Below are positions 37,215-48,654 of a DNA stretch of 64,000 bases, piece by piece. The notes below the pieces were generated by a model. It was not told the origin of the DNA and searched no databases. It saw nothing but the letters and a program-made list of their open reading frames with translations. The stretch comes from Daucus carota subsp. sativus (Eukaryota > Streptophyta > Magnoliopsida > Apiales > Apiaceae): positions 40,706,390-40,770,389 of the forward strand of contig NC_030384.2 in the NCBI RefSeq assembly GCF_001625215.2, written 5' to 3'. The first letter of the stretch is position 1. Each line of letters starts with the position of its first letter. A program made the position numbers and the translations under genes.

Positions 37215-39184
37215 CTCATCAATCTCTCTCTTTTGCTATCTCTCACTACACATCCTCTCTCACACAAGATTTTCTTGATTTTCACCTATCAAAAGGAGGG
37301 AACTTTATGTGGAGAGTAAAGGGAATTGTTGTCTTAGTATTGAAAAAAGATGGGAATGAGAAGAAAGAATTCAAGTGATTCTTTCTGGGTGTCTAATTCT
37401 ACAAAGTTTTGGCATAAAGTTGAAAGCTTTATGGTTTGTTAAATCTTGTTTTAATTGTTAATGTTGGTAGATGTTTGTCATTGGTGGTCCTTGTTTTCTC
37501 CAGCCATCACTTTCTATTATAGTATACTTTTCAACAGCACAGACCACCGATCTCATCATCATTTCCACTTTTTACTGCAATAAGGGGCACTGTTATTTTG
37601 TACTGTGCCCTGCTGACTAACATGTCAAACCCAACCCCACTGTTGCTATCACACAAATTGTGATATCCGGTCTCGTTATTAATAATCATATCGGATGTTC
37701 GATTTTTCAGATCGATCAAAAATGGTTCTGATTTTGATTAATCAAACATCCGTTTTAAATAGGTCAAAAATCTAATTATCCGGATTCAAATCAATTATAT
37801 ATAATTAAATTGAATTATAAATTGTTCTTAAATTTAGTTACTCTCTCGTCTCGATGAATTGTATACGTTACATTTTAGCACGCTTTTTAAAACTCCTTTA
37901 AAGTATATTTATAAAAAAAATTATATTTTGTTTCTTAATAAAATGGTGATGTTTAAATTTTTATTAAAAAATATAAAAATTTATTATAAAAATATACTTT
38001 ATTGAAATCTGGAACCATAAGTTTGTGCATTTGTTCTTTCCGATCTTACTGGGGTTACTAAAAGGCCCGGTCCATGCTAATACCAACCCAGGAGGTCCAG
38101 TCGCACTGACCAGTAGGCCTTGATTATTGTTTACAAGACCATTCCAAGACACTAGTTATTTAGGCCGGGAATTTTAAAATTTATTATTTATCATTTTTAA
38201 TATTATTTTATTCATATATAATTATAATCTTCTTCTCAATTACTATCTTTATCTTTAGTCTCTCTTCTCCTCACTCTTATTATATAATATATATTGTAAA
38301 TAAACACTTTCTCTTTATTCACTTTTTATAATATTGATATTTTTAATGATAAAATATTATATAACTAATGAATATAAAAAAAATTGTTGGAGATGAAAAT
38401 AGTTATTAATGTTTTAAATTATTAGTATCCAATATTTCAAATTTGAGAAATGAACTGAGATCATGTTAAAATTATTTTAAAGGATGACGTAACTCGAACT
38501 TTCAAACACAAATTTATGGGGTCGTTTGAGTGAATTTAAAATAAGTGATTTTTGCTTAAAATAAAAAATGAAATAAAAATTAAAAATAAGTTACGATTTA
38601 TAAGCGATTAAAAGGTTTGGGAAAAAAATGAAAATCATGAAATAGAAATAGTATTCTTAAGTTCTTAAAAATATTTCTTCTCAAACCGTACGAATTTAGT
38701 GCTTCTACCATAAGCTCGGCTTTTACACCCCCGGTCACAACGGCTATTTAGGAGGGAGTTACACTCGTGTCGATCAATAAAAATTTTGCTGTAAAAATTG
38801 ATTTTGAGGACTGTGATAAAAAATCAAAAAATGTTATAAGTAAATTAAAATTTCAATCTATTGGAAAAATTGTTTAAGAAGTGGATACCAGAATACAAAG
38901 GTGGGAGATTATTATTAAAAATAATAAATAAAAATAATACAAAGGTGGGAAATGAAAGGTGTGAGTGTACAAGGACGGTGCACGCTTCTCAACGGCTATG
39001 TGACTGAATTCACATTAAGGAACCCAATGACATACTACTAACAAACAAAGGACTAGTAATAATAACACTTTGTTATTATAGGCTTTCCATTTCTTCCGAC
39101 CGTTATAATCCCCTCTTTCCTTTTTCTTCGTCTCTCTCCAAAAACACACACATACTCTCTCTCCCTCTCTCTCGCTGGAGTAAA
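37215..39184. other. Divergent intergenic region, kinase and IST1-like promoters
   Basis: The flanking genes diverge. Near 38518 the sequence GGGGTCGTTTGAGTG followed by TTTAAAATAAGTGATT marks one end of a repeat related to those at 48655-48902 and 49236-49524; its other end is not recognised. A CT-rich leader (39128-39176), including CTCTCTCTCCCTCTCTCTCG, directly precedes the IST1-like start codon and is typical of a plant 5' UTR. The rest is AT-rich. Confidence 0.55.
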
Positions 39185-42100
39185 ATGACGGTGGGTAACA
39201 ACGCAGCTGCCAGGCGATGCAAGAATGCAATCAAGTTCGGAATCTCACTCTTCTGCAACTCCTTCAATTCCTCTAAATGGTAACCACCTCAATTCTTCAG
39301 CTTTAATACCTAATTTATATTGTACTAATTAGAGATCGTGTGTGTAGCAAAACTATGACGAAAATGGCGGTGGCTCGGATAAAGCTACTAAGGAACAAGA
39401 GACAAGTTGTTGTGAAGCAGATGAGAAGAGACATCGCTTTGCTTCTTCAGTCTGGCCAGGACGCTACTGCTCGTATTAGGGTTTGTTTTCACTATCGTAC
39501 TTTCTATTTCACATCCACATTTTTTTTAACTTCAGTTTTAATGTGCATACTGATGCTTTCGTCACTTCAGGCTATTATATAAGAATTATGTTTCTTATTC
39601 ATATTCTGCTTGTTTTTAGTGTTTTTATCTCCTGAATTGTATATGAATTCTAGGTTTAGGTTAATATGCGAGATACTCAAACTACTTTGTGAGCATAGTT
39701 TGTTTTTTTTATTATGCTTTTTTGTGCTTTTGGATTGGGCATTCCTCAGAACCCTAGGTCAAGGGTGGCCCTGAGATTTGCGGGGCTCTTGTCAAAATCA
39801 GTTTTTGGTGCCCTAACCTGTATGTACTCTGCATATAAATTTTGGGGCCCTGGGCTCAACTCTTGTATGCCTAGAGCCAGGGCCACCCCAGCCCTAGTTA
39901 TTAGTTTAAATTTGTTCATGTCTTGAGACTCTGTATTGTGTGTGTTGGTTTACTGTTGTAATAAGTCTACTAAATGCCGGTGTTTCTTTTATATCATTGG
40001 AATGTTACTTCTTTTTGTCCATCGCATCGAGGTTATTGTTTATAACATCAATGTTATTGTTTTTTTTCTTGAGACTCTGTATTGTGTGTGTTGGTGTACT
40101 GTTGTAATAAGTCTACTAAATGCCGGTGTTTCTTTTATATGATTGGAATGTTACTTCTTTTTGTCCATCTCATCGAGGTTATTGTTTATAACATCAATTT
40201 TATTGTTTTTTTTTTTTAATATTACATGCTCCTCCTCAGGGGCGTAGCCAGAAATTCAAGTTAGTGGGGTCAAAAATAAAAAAATCGATAAACTTGAAAT
40301 TTAGTATATAAATTTTTATTTCAGTGGGGTCAAAATGTTAATTTTATGCAAATAATTCGACAGAAATATGCTTAATATAATAATTTTTTTACATAATTGC
40401 AAGTTGAGTGGGGTCAATTGCCCCCACTCAATACATGCTGGCTACACCCCTGCTCCTCCTTCATATTCACCATGACTACAGATGCATCGAAAGGTTGAGA
40501 TTCTTTCTGTGAAACAAAGATTCTTGTTGATAGGACTTTGAAGTTGTGATGGGATTTCTATTTGTGATGGTAGGCCTTGAAGCTAGATGTTGTACTAATA
40601 CATTGGATTTTAAATAATTAAATGAAGGAACATGCTAGGTACTAGAGGCATATATAATGCCATTACTGGAAATAGTCTTTGCAGCTTTTAAGAGGCCTAT
40701 CCGTGATTTGTTTTGCAACAAGCAGCACTCACTAGCTTTTGTAGATAAGAAATAGCCCAACTGGGAGAACTACAGGCAGTAGCTCCCTAGCTTCTGTTGA
40801 GCTATCTTTTTGGAAGAGGATTGTAATGCTGTGATTGATGATGCTTTTGTTGCGTGTAGGTTGAACATGTTATAAGAGAACAAAATGTTCTAGCTGCAAA
40901 TGAGTTTATTGAGCTCTTCTGTGAACTGGTTGTGGCAAGACTATCCATCATATCTAAGCAGAGGTAAAATCCATGTATGTTACTAACGAGTTTAACTCTT
41001 CCATGAGCTTACTTCTGATGGTTTTCTTTACAGGGAATGTCCACAAGATTTAAAAGAAGGGATATCAAGTTTAATTTTTGCAGCACCTAGGTGTGCTGAT
41101 ATTCCAGAACTATTGGCGATTCGAGACATTTTTGAGAAGAAATATGGAAAAGATTTTGTATCCGCGGCTACTGATCTACGACCTAGCTGTGGTGTAAATC
41201 GCATGGTAAGTTCCTTTGCAAGTCCAAGTCTGTAATAGTTATGTCTCTGCACTATATACCAGAAGTTTCACTGGCCTTGCTCTCACTTTATGTTCATCTA
41301 GTTTATATCATACATATCTTCAATATTAAAAACCAAATGTCTAAATTTTGGAGTGTTGTACTTTCTGTTTACAGCTTATTGACAAGCTCTCTGTTAAAAC
41401 ACCTTCCGGTGAAGTGAAATTGAAAGTCATGAAGGAAATAGCCAAGGAGTATCAGGTTGAATGGGATACAACAGAATCTGAAATGGAGCTTCTTAAGCCC
41501 CCAGAAGAGCTTATAGTATGTTTCTTTCTGTTTTATGAGCTCCTCGTAAATTATGGATTTCCCTTTAATTTTGCAACTTACGAAGTATGGATTTCCCTCT
41601 TATTTAGCAACTCACTGTTTCTCTTCTAAATAGGATGGACCAAAGACTTTTGTAAGCGCAACCAGCTTGCCCATAAAGCCTCTACCAAACCAATCTAATA
41701 CTGAACCAACAGCAACAACCAGGTAGATAAGCTGCTGACAAGCTTCGTCAACATACTTGTATAGAGGATTTGTTAAACACTGAATCTTTATATTTATCTT
41801 GTGCTTTTCGAAATGCTGTTGTCTTGTGTCTGTGTTTAATAATGTCCTTGTGCTTCTCTTTTTTTTCTCTTGCAGACATTCTAATATTGGACCAACAGCA
41901 GCAACTAGGTAAAAAATTGCTCAAAAACTTTGTCCAAGAACTTGTATAGAAACAATTAACAATTGTATTAATGTTCTATTCTCTTGTGCTTTTCCTGTAG
42001 ATATTCAGTAGAAAAATAAAGACTGAATTCGTGTGTCTGTGTTTAATGCTCATGTGATTTTCTGTAGATATTCTGATGGAGGGAGGAATTCCATGCAATT

Positions 42101-42734
42101 TGAAGACACAGCATCAGCTGCTGAAGCAGCTGCTGAGTCTGCAAGGAAAGCAATTGCTGCTGCAGGAGCTGCTGCCTATTTGGCCAACAGAGACTCCTAC
42201 CAGACCAGTCAAGGATTTGCCTTAAATGGTGATGTAAATGTTTATAACCATCATCCTGAAATGGATACTTTTTCTGGCAAGAACATGAAGAGTCCAGTTT
42301 CTGAAATTTCTCAAAATTCTCTGCCAAAGGATCTTCACACTCAAACCACATATAGGAGACACAGCTACAATGTTGCTCCATCCACGTATTCAGAAGATGA
42401 ATCAGAGTATGATGAAGAAATCGAAGTCGAAGATCCTACAAGTGATGCCAATCGACGCCATAGAAGTCCTACTAATATGAACCCAAAAATGACTCACAGA
42501 AGGCACAGCTACAATGTCCAGCCTAAAGATACAGGTATTAAGTTTGATGAATCAGATTGTGAGGATGATTTTGAGAGGGAAGAGCCAACAGGAGGCAAAT
42601 ATCTACCGCCAAATCGACCTGCACCAGAAGTACCATCATCTCGTGTTAACTCTACCCATCGTGTTCATCCCAAGTTGCCAGATTATGATGTACTCACTGC
42701 TCGATTCGATGCTCTCAAGTTTCCCAAAGTTTAA
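39185..42734 (+). CDS. IST1-like protein (ESCRT-III/Vps4 regulator)
   Basis: Eight exons (39185-39279, 39348-39480, 40860-40963, 41034-41205, 41375-41515, 41634-41722, 41876-41908, 42068-42734) give 477 residues in frame. Residues about 10-180 form the helical Ist1 domain, with the typical wording KMAVARIKLLRNKRQV, QMRRDIALLLQSGQD and ARIRVEHVIREQN. IST1 resembles an ESCRT-III subunit. It binds CHMP1 (Did2) and the MIT domain of the AAA-ATPase Vps4 (SKD1 in plants) and tunes disassembly of ESCRT-III on multivesicular bodies. The C-terminal half is low in order: an Ala/Glu helix (residues about 265-290), acidic runs, and two copies of (T)xRRHSYNV, at about residues 353-359 and 406-412. Exon 7 encodes only 11 residues and looks like a copy of the end of exon 6 (see findings). 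The yeast-type C-terminal MIM motif is not obvious. Confidence 0.94.
39760..39891. mobile_element. hAT-like MITE
   Basis: It sits in intron 2 of the IST1-like gene. Left end CAAGGGTGGCCCTG pairs with the reverse-complemented right end CTGGGGTGGCCCTG. The flanks CCCTAGGT and CCCTAGTT agree at 7 of 8 positions, fitting the 8-bp hAT target duplication. It is 132 bp and noncoding. Confidence 0.75.
39922..40213. repeat. Tandem duplication, unit 146 bp (IST1-like intron 2)
   Basis: Two adjacent copies start CTTGAGACTCTGTATTGTGT at 39922 and 40068 and run to a T-tract. They differ at only a handful of positions (for example TGTTGGTTTAC against TGTTGGTGTAC), so the duplication is recent. Confidence 0.92.
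40237..40452. mobile_element. hAT-like MITE with 8-bp target duplication
   Basis: The ends are CAGGGGCGTAGCCAG and, reverse-complemented, CAGGGGTGTAGCCAGC. The flanks carry the identical octamer CTCCTCCT (40229-40236 and 40453-40460). CAGGGGCG...GCC termini with an 8-bp duplication are classic for hAT elements. It is 216 bp and noncoding, with an internal repeat of AGTGGGGTCAA. Confidence 0.92.
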
Positions 42735-43488
42735 GATGAAAAATAACTGAATTGCTTGCGGAAGAGGAAGGTGCTCAGTATTATATATATAGAATCTCAT
42801 ACTTTTAAATATGTTTTTGTACTCTCTAGTAAGCTATACTTGGATTGTATATGTTCTTGTTCTTAAATGTAATAGCTGTGATATATGGGTTACTTGGAGA
42901 AGATTTGCATCATGTTTGGTTTGGTTTGCCCCATCAAGTTTTACTATCATTTTTATCATCTCTTGTTCTTTGTAATTTACTATAATAAGAACTGAACACA
43001 AGAGGAACACACACGCGCACACACACACCTCTCTATTCATTTCGTATTCATGCCCGTTAAGTAAGGCCTGCCATGAAAATAAGGAGGAATTTTAAGATTT
43101 TCAATTTTCGTCTAACAACTTTCCTCTGTAGCCTTTCATTTCTACTCTTCATTCTTTGTCACCCAGAAAACAGAATAACAACATATCAGAAAATAACACA
43201 CTTCAAAGGGGAAAAAATTAGAATCAATTGGTGGTGACAGTATCTGTTATACAAATCATTTTGAGTAAAGAATCCTATCAAATCCTACATGTATATTTCT
43301 GCATGCATTCTTTGATTCACTTTTACCATCTTTCTTGGATTATGTAAATAGAAATTTTATCAAGTTTGAGATGACTTTATTATCTCTGGGCACCATCAGA
43401 AGATGGAATTTAACATGTTCTTGATTTTCCCTTTGGCTAAAAGTTGGAAATTTCGATCTTTAGGATAGGATTAGGATAGGGAAGAAAA
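42735..43488. other. Intergenic: IST1-like 3' UTR and CHX upstream region
   Basis: No gene is seen. A short CA/CG-rich microsatellite (about 43008-43028, ACACACACGCGCACACACAC) marks the middle. The stretch after 43300 is the upstream region of the antiporter gene. Confidence 0.6.
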
Positions 43489-46307
43489 ATGGCGGACAGT
43501 GATGAGGTGGTGATCGGCACAGGATGCAGTCAGGATCAGTTTTTCAATCCAGTACTAACAATGGGTTATCAGGTGGCAGCCATTCTTGTTCTTTCTCATG
43601 CCTGCCAACTTGTTCTGAAGTTCATACCTGGTCCAATTGCTCAATTACTCGTAAGTATGTCATCAATCTATCGGAACATGCATTGATATCTTTGTGCTCG
43701 CGCTCATATATGTGTGTTTTGTTTCCTTGCAGGCTGGGTTTGTAATAGGTCCTTCTGGGATTTCAAATATAGACGCTATAAAAAAGTTCTTCTTTCAAGC
43801 TTTTGCTACAGACTATTATGAGACAATGGCAATGTATGCTAGAATAATTATAATGTTTCTGATTGGTCTTGAGTTTGATGTTCCTTATCTAATACGAAAC
43901 TTCAAACGGGCATCTGTTATAGCTTTGGGTGGTTGCGTGACAAGTACCATTTTTGCATTCGCGATTACAAGCTTCATATATGAAGAAACTGCAGCTGAAG
44001 GCAACCGTTACTTGATGGCCTGCATGATTGCTGTGGTATTGTCCAACTCAGGTTCTCCGCTGGTGATTCGTATGGCTGCTGATTTGAAATTTGCAACCAC
44101 AGATGTCGGAAGACTAGCCATTTCATCCTCGCTAATTGGTGACTTTTATGCTGTGGGTCTTTTGGTTATCATTTCCAGAAACAAGAAAGAGAAGTCTAAG
44201 ACGTGGTTTTCTGATGCTTTCATTGCATTGCTTATCATTGTGGCCGTAGTCGTTGCCAATATATACGTGACAAAGTTGATGAACCGGAGAAACAGAAACA
44301 AGAAGTACCTGTCGAATATTGAAGTATGTATTATTTTGGGAATCATTTTTGGAGCTGCGATGGGGGTTGAGTCGATCGGATATAGCAGCATATATGCTTG
44401 CTTCTTTTTTGGCTCGTTGTTTCCCAGGGGTGGCAAAACCATGCGGACATTGTTGATCAAACTAACCTATACAATTCACAACTTCATATTCCCAATTTAC
44501 TTTGGCTACGCGGGGTTTAAAGCAGATTTATCTTTTGTCTACAAGCATATATGGAGGATTGGAATTATCGTCCTTGTCATACTGTTGAGCATTGGTGGGA
44601 AGATTACAGGAACCCTTGCTGCTTGCCATTCTCTCAAGACTCCCTTGAACGAGGGCGTTCTTCTTGCTTTTCTGATGAATTTGAAATGCCATGTTGATCT
44701 CGTTGCCATGACCGTAGGCCAACAGAATGCAGTAAGTCCCGATTTCCACTTCTTAACTTAGCATACCTTGAACTTGGAACCAGTTTCTTGAGTGCATTGC
44801 AAATGTTTCTGTTTTTTGTGTTAGTACTATGTCTAAAAACTGAATTCAATGTTAACTGCATAGCATGTTCACTGAAGCTTAATCTTTTTTTCTTTTCTGT
44901 TTTGTATTCAGTATTTCGCTAAGACAGGAGCTAAAAGACCGCTTTTTCTCTTCTTTTTTCTTTTTTTCCTTTTTTTGTGAATTAGTACAGATGGTTGCCA
45001 GTCAAACATTCTTCAGTTTGATGATATGCTCTGTAGTGATTAGTTCTATAATATCAGGGCCATTAATAGCTTTCTTGGTGCGGAGAGAAAGTAATACTCT
45101 TGGCTACAATCACGTAGCTTTAGAATGGCAGGATCCAGACAGTGAGCTACGGATCCTGGCCTGCGTGCATAGTCCTCGCCCTGTTCCAACCATGGTTGGG
45201 ATCATGGCAACTTCAAGAGGTTCTGAACATGTTCCTCTTACTCCTTACCTGATGCACTTGATTGAGCTCCCCCATAAAATCAAGAGTAAGAAAAAGAAGG
45301 CGCATCCTCAGGATGAAGTTGAAGAACTAATCGACGAGGATGACTATGGTGGCAATGACGTGGTGGAGATCAATGAAGCCGTGGATGACTTCACTGCAGA
45401 AACAGGCGTGATGATCCATCAAGCTAAAACGGTGGCACCCTTCACATCCATGTTCAAAGATGTGTGTGAATTTGCTGAGGACGTACGAGCCTCTATCATA
45501 ATCCTTCCTTTCCATAAGCACCAGAGAATAGACGGGAAATTGGAGAGTGACAAGGTGGGTATAAGGACTACTAATCAGAAACTTCTTAGGTCTGCTCGAT
45601 GCTCAGTTGCCATACTTCTAGACCGAGGCCTTACAGCTGGAGTTATAAAGGCTTCCGGCTCTGATTCCTTGCAAAACGTTGTAACTCTGTTTTTTGGGGG
45701 GCCTGATGATCGCGAAGCATTGGGACTTAGCAAACGGCTGGGCTCTCATCGTCATATAAATCTTACAGTCATTCGATTCGTATCTGCAGAAGCACCAAGT
45801 AACCAAAATGTGGAGGTAAATGTGGCTCACAAGGAAGAAGATGTACTAATGGCCATATCAGATGATCAGAAAGATAGTGAGCTCGACAGCATTGTCTTAA
45901 CAGACTTCTACAACAGGTATTTCATTTTACAAAAGCCTCATCTCTTTGTAAAGAATTTGAAGCAGCATGATTCTCACTTAATTATGATACTTGGGCTAAT
46001 GATCATCAGGTATGTAACATCAGGGCGTGTGGGATACATAGAAAAGCGTGTAGAAAACGGGACAGAGACGTCGTCGTATTTAAGGGACATCTTGGACATG
46101 TACACATTGTTCATAGTAGGAAATGGCGGCAGAAGACGATCCTCAATAACAATCGGAATAAACGACTGGGAAGAATGCCCGGAGCTAGGCCCTGTAGGGG
46201 ATTTACTGGCATCTTCAGATTTTGATGCTAGTGGTTCAGTTTTAATAGTTCAACAGCATAGAGACAAAAACGACGATGACGATGATAATGATGATAGTTA
46301 TAGATGA
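43489..46307 (+). CDS. Cation/H+ antiporter, CHX family (CPA2)
   Basis: Four exons (43489-43650, 43733-44731, 44991-45916, 46010-46307) give 794 residues in frame. The first 400 residues contain about 11-12 hydrophobic segments of the Na+/H+ exchanger fold, including IPGPIAQLLAGFVIGPSGIS and LMACMIAVVLSNSGSPLVIR. The second half is the long cytosolic tail usual for plant CHX proteins, with a Lys-rich then acidic linker (IKSKKKKAHPQDEVEELIDE) and an acidic C-terminus. CHX proteins exchange K+ or other cations for H+ in endomembranes or the plasma membrane. Where many CHX proteins have an Asn-Asp pair in the ion-binding helix, this one has Gly-Asp (SSSLIGDFYAVG). It resembles the CHX28 branch to me, but the branch is uncertain. 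The 93-nt last intron is stop-free and in frame. Exon 3 begins right at an ATG, but this is not a separate gene. Confidence 0.92.
45917..46009 (+). other. 93-nt stop-free intron in the CHX gene
   Basis: The segment starts GTATTTC and ends ATCAG. It is a multiple of three long and open in the coding frame, so keeping it would add 31 residues, starting RYFILQKP, between FYNR and YVTSG. I treat it as an intron because both ends carry splice signals and removal restores the expected FYNRYVTSGRVGYIEK wording. Confidence 0.65.
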
Positions 46308-46794
46308 TACTCATATCTTGTTTGCAAGAACAATCGTAAATCATCTAATGTGTCTCTTTTAAAGAGATGTCATCCGAGGAAAGTTGCTTGATTCAAACTC
46401 AAGTTAAATGTCTGTGAACCTACACAATGAGAGCTTGTCAGCTGAATGTTTGGGTAAATATTATGGCAGGCAGGTTAACAGATTTTGAATGTTTTAGGAA
46501 CAAAGTTGTAATTTATGGTTACTCATCCTGATTGTACATGCTTAGAGGATTAGTATGTACAGTTTCAGTTTCGGTTTGTGCTTCTCTGAATTTATCTACA
46601 ACTTAATCGCGGATTTCATTCGGTGGGAGATGGCGGAGATTAATTATGATGTATTCGATATAGGAAATGGAACTTCAATTCAAAATTGTATTTGACAAGA
46701 ACATCTGGATTGACTATAATGAAATGTAAGAGCATCTCCAATCATGAATACTCCTTATCTAAAATCCTAGTTGTCATATCATAAATAAATAATA

Positions 46795-46987
46795 CGGTTT
46801 TTCTATGGTGTGCCCAAGGGCACACACTAAACACTAATTTTTATGAGTTTGGTGCATTCTTATTGGTCATGTAATCATAAATATGGATGGCCCCCCTGCA
46901 TTTACACCAACTCCACCAATTAAAATCCACTAAACTCATCAAATTTAGTGCTTAATGTGTGCCCTTGGGCACACACTAGAAAGACCC
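46795..46987. mobile_element. Mutator-like MITE with 9-bp target duplication
   Basis: Identical nonamers TAAATAATA lie at 46786-46794 and 46988-46996, the 9-bp duplication of Mutator-type elements. Left end CGGTTTTTCTATGGTGTGCC and reverse-complemented right end GGGTCTTTCTAGTGTGTGCC are inverted. Each terminus also contains its own palindrome, GTGTGCCCAAGGGCACAC, so the ends can fold on their own. It is 193 bp and noncoding. Confidence 0.92.
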
Positions 46988-47491
46988 TAAATAATATAGT
47001 TAATGGTTTCAAAAATTCACGTTCCAACCATTCCACCTGTTATCTATCATTATAGTCAACCTCCTGTAAATGGCTATATTTGTCGATCCGCTACAGGTAT
47101 GTAACAAACTCTGTATAACAATCCAAAATATTAATAATTTTACCGGTCCAATTTAGCCAACCATTATAGCTCTAGGAGAGATCTAAAATTTGATCAACCG
47201 TTGATATATTTTATTTCGAGGACACTAATTATATTGATTAATTATATTTATAATCTAGCATGATATTATTATTTCAAATAATTATTATAAATAAAATATA
47301 TTATTTAAATGTGATAATTGACATAAGCACTCTTAACACCCAACAAAATATTCCATGTATTAGATTTATCAAGTTTAATTAATCATAATATATATTTTTA
47401 AAACTAAATTAAAAAAATTAATTATTATTTTAATACATCTGATTAATCATCTAAATAATTATTTTAACTGTATCTCAATTTTAATGACTAA

Positions 47492-47857
47492 AGGTCTGTT
47501 TGGGATTGCTGTTAAAAATTGTTGTGTTGTCGGAAAAAGCGTCGGTAAAAAAAGTGTTGTTGCTGTTTCGTACGTAATTTTTTGTGATATTTGCTTATTT
47601 TGAATTATAATATAAAAAAAATAATGTTTTGATGAGGTTTAGTAGTGGTATCTGTAACAGCATCGTGCAAAGCTGAAAAACAATTTTTTTCAAAAGCATA
47701 CGAGGATCTGCTTTTTTTAAACATCAGCTAAAAGATGCTGTGCGAAAAGCTACTTTTTTTTTTTTTGACAAACGGAAAAGCTACTTTTAAATCTTACAAG
47801 TTACAAACAGTTTTTGACATGCTTTTCAGGGCTGTTGTTGCTAACTCAAACAGTACC
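47492..47857. mobile_element. Probable Tourist-like MITE
   Basis: Left AGGTCTGTTTGGGATTGC and reverse-complemented right GGTACTGTTTGAGTTAGC form a degenerate inverted repeat. TAA occurs at both borders. It is noncoding, with a T-tract near 47755. An imperfect border base on the left keeps this tentative. Confidence 0.55.
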
Positions 47858-48007
47858 TAAATTGTGGAGTCATCAATTACATCTGAATTCTATGGAACCT
47901 TCCAGCAGAACGCGGTTTTAGAAATTTAGTTACGCGACGAAGACCAACATATACACACACCACCACATATATAAACACAAACCCCATACACATACTCCAA
48001 TAAAAAA

Positions 48008-48409
48008 ATGGCTTATTTATCATCATCATCATCATCAATCTACAGCTGCACTGAATGCGGATCAAATCTGAATCTAAACAGCGCCTATTTATACCCACCC
48101 GACACTTATTTCGACGCAGGCAATAGAGGCACTCTCTCTTTCTCTGCCCTTGACGCCTCCAAGTTCCGGTTCGAACCCGAAGACAAGATCCGACCCTTTT
48201 TCGAGACCATTGATTACTGGGGTATTCAGAGAAAGAGGACCAAGATTTTGTGTAATGGTTGTGGGTATCTCGTGGGCTATGTTTATGATGATGGGCCGCC
48301 GTTGACTAATAGCGCTGGTCAGTTTCATTTTGGGCCTAGTCAGGTTATTCCGAGAGCTCCTAGATATAGGTTCAAGAAGAAGGCTCTGAGGATTACTTCT
48401 CAGACATAG
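48008..48409 (+). CDS. Cys4 (zinc-ribbon-like) protein, At4g08330 type
   Basis: A single uninterrupted frame of 133 residues. Two CxxC pairs, CTEC (residues 14-17) and CNGC (about 82-85), are spaced as in a zinc-binding ribbon or Yippee/Mis18-like fold. Between them is FFETIDYWGIQRKRTKI. The C-terminus is basic (RAPRYRFKKKALRI). It resembles a plant family annotated as uncharacterized protein At4g08330, for which no function is established. The Ser-run after the start (SSSSSS) comes from a TCA microsatellite. No transit peptide is convincing. The TATA-like box sits close upstream and the gene has no introns. Confidence 0.85.
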   Translation: MAYLSSSSSSIYSCTECGSNLNLNSAYLYPPDTYFDAGNRGTLSFSALDASKFRFEPEDKIRPFFETIDYWGIQRKRTKILCNGCGYLVGYVYDDGPPLTNSAGQFHFGPSQVIPRAPRYRFKKKALRITSQT

Positions 48410-48654
48410 TTTAACGTTGGTGTGATCGCGTTTTTTAAGTGTTTGCACAAAGTATTTCATCTGTTTAATGTTGTAAATGTAATGTTTGTTCCCTCCTATT
48501 GTGATAATACTTGTTTGTATTCGATCTTCTCGAATGTTTTCTGGGTTGTTATTGATGAATGTTATTCTGGTTTACATTTTTTGAGTACATGACTACATGG
48601 ACTTGTTGTGAGATAGGTTACGAATTTCCGACAGCTTAAAACAGTCTCTTATTA

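Larger units (their letters stand above)
46308..48007. other. Intergenic with two MITEs
   Basis: This holds the CHX 3' flank and the promoter of the Cys4 protein gene. It contains a Mutator-like MITE at 46795-46987 and a Tourist-like candidate at 47492-47857. A TATA-like ATATATAAACAC near 47968 lies about 40 bases before the next start codon, implying a very short 5' UTR. Confidence 0.55.

Noticed and set aside
44991-46307. A separate gene starting at the ATG at 44991.
   Set aside because: That ATG directly follows a splice acceptor (TACAG) and continues the CHX protein in phase (GQQNA-MVASQTFF); the frame lacks the transporter half on its own.
46788-47000. Riboswitch or terminator-like hairpins in the sequence GTGTGCCCAAGGGCACAC.
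   Set aside because: The palindrome occurs at both ends of an element with an exact 9-bp target duplication, so it is a transposon terminus.
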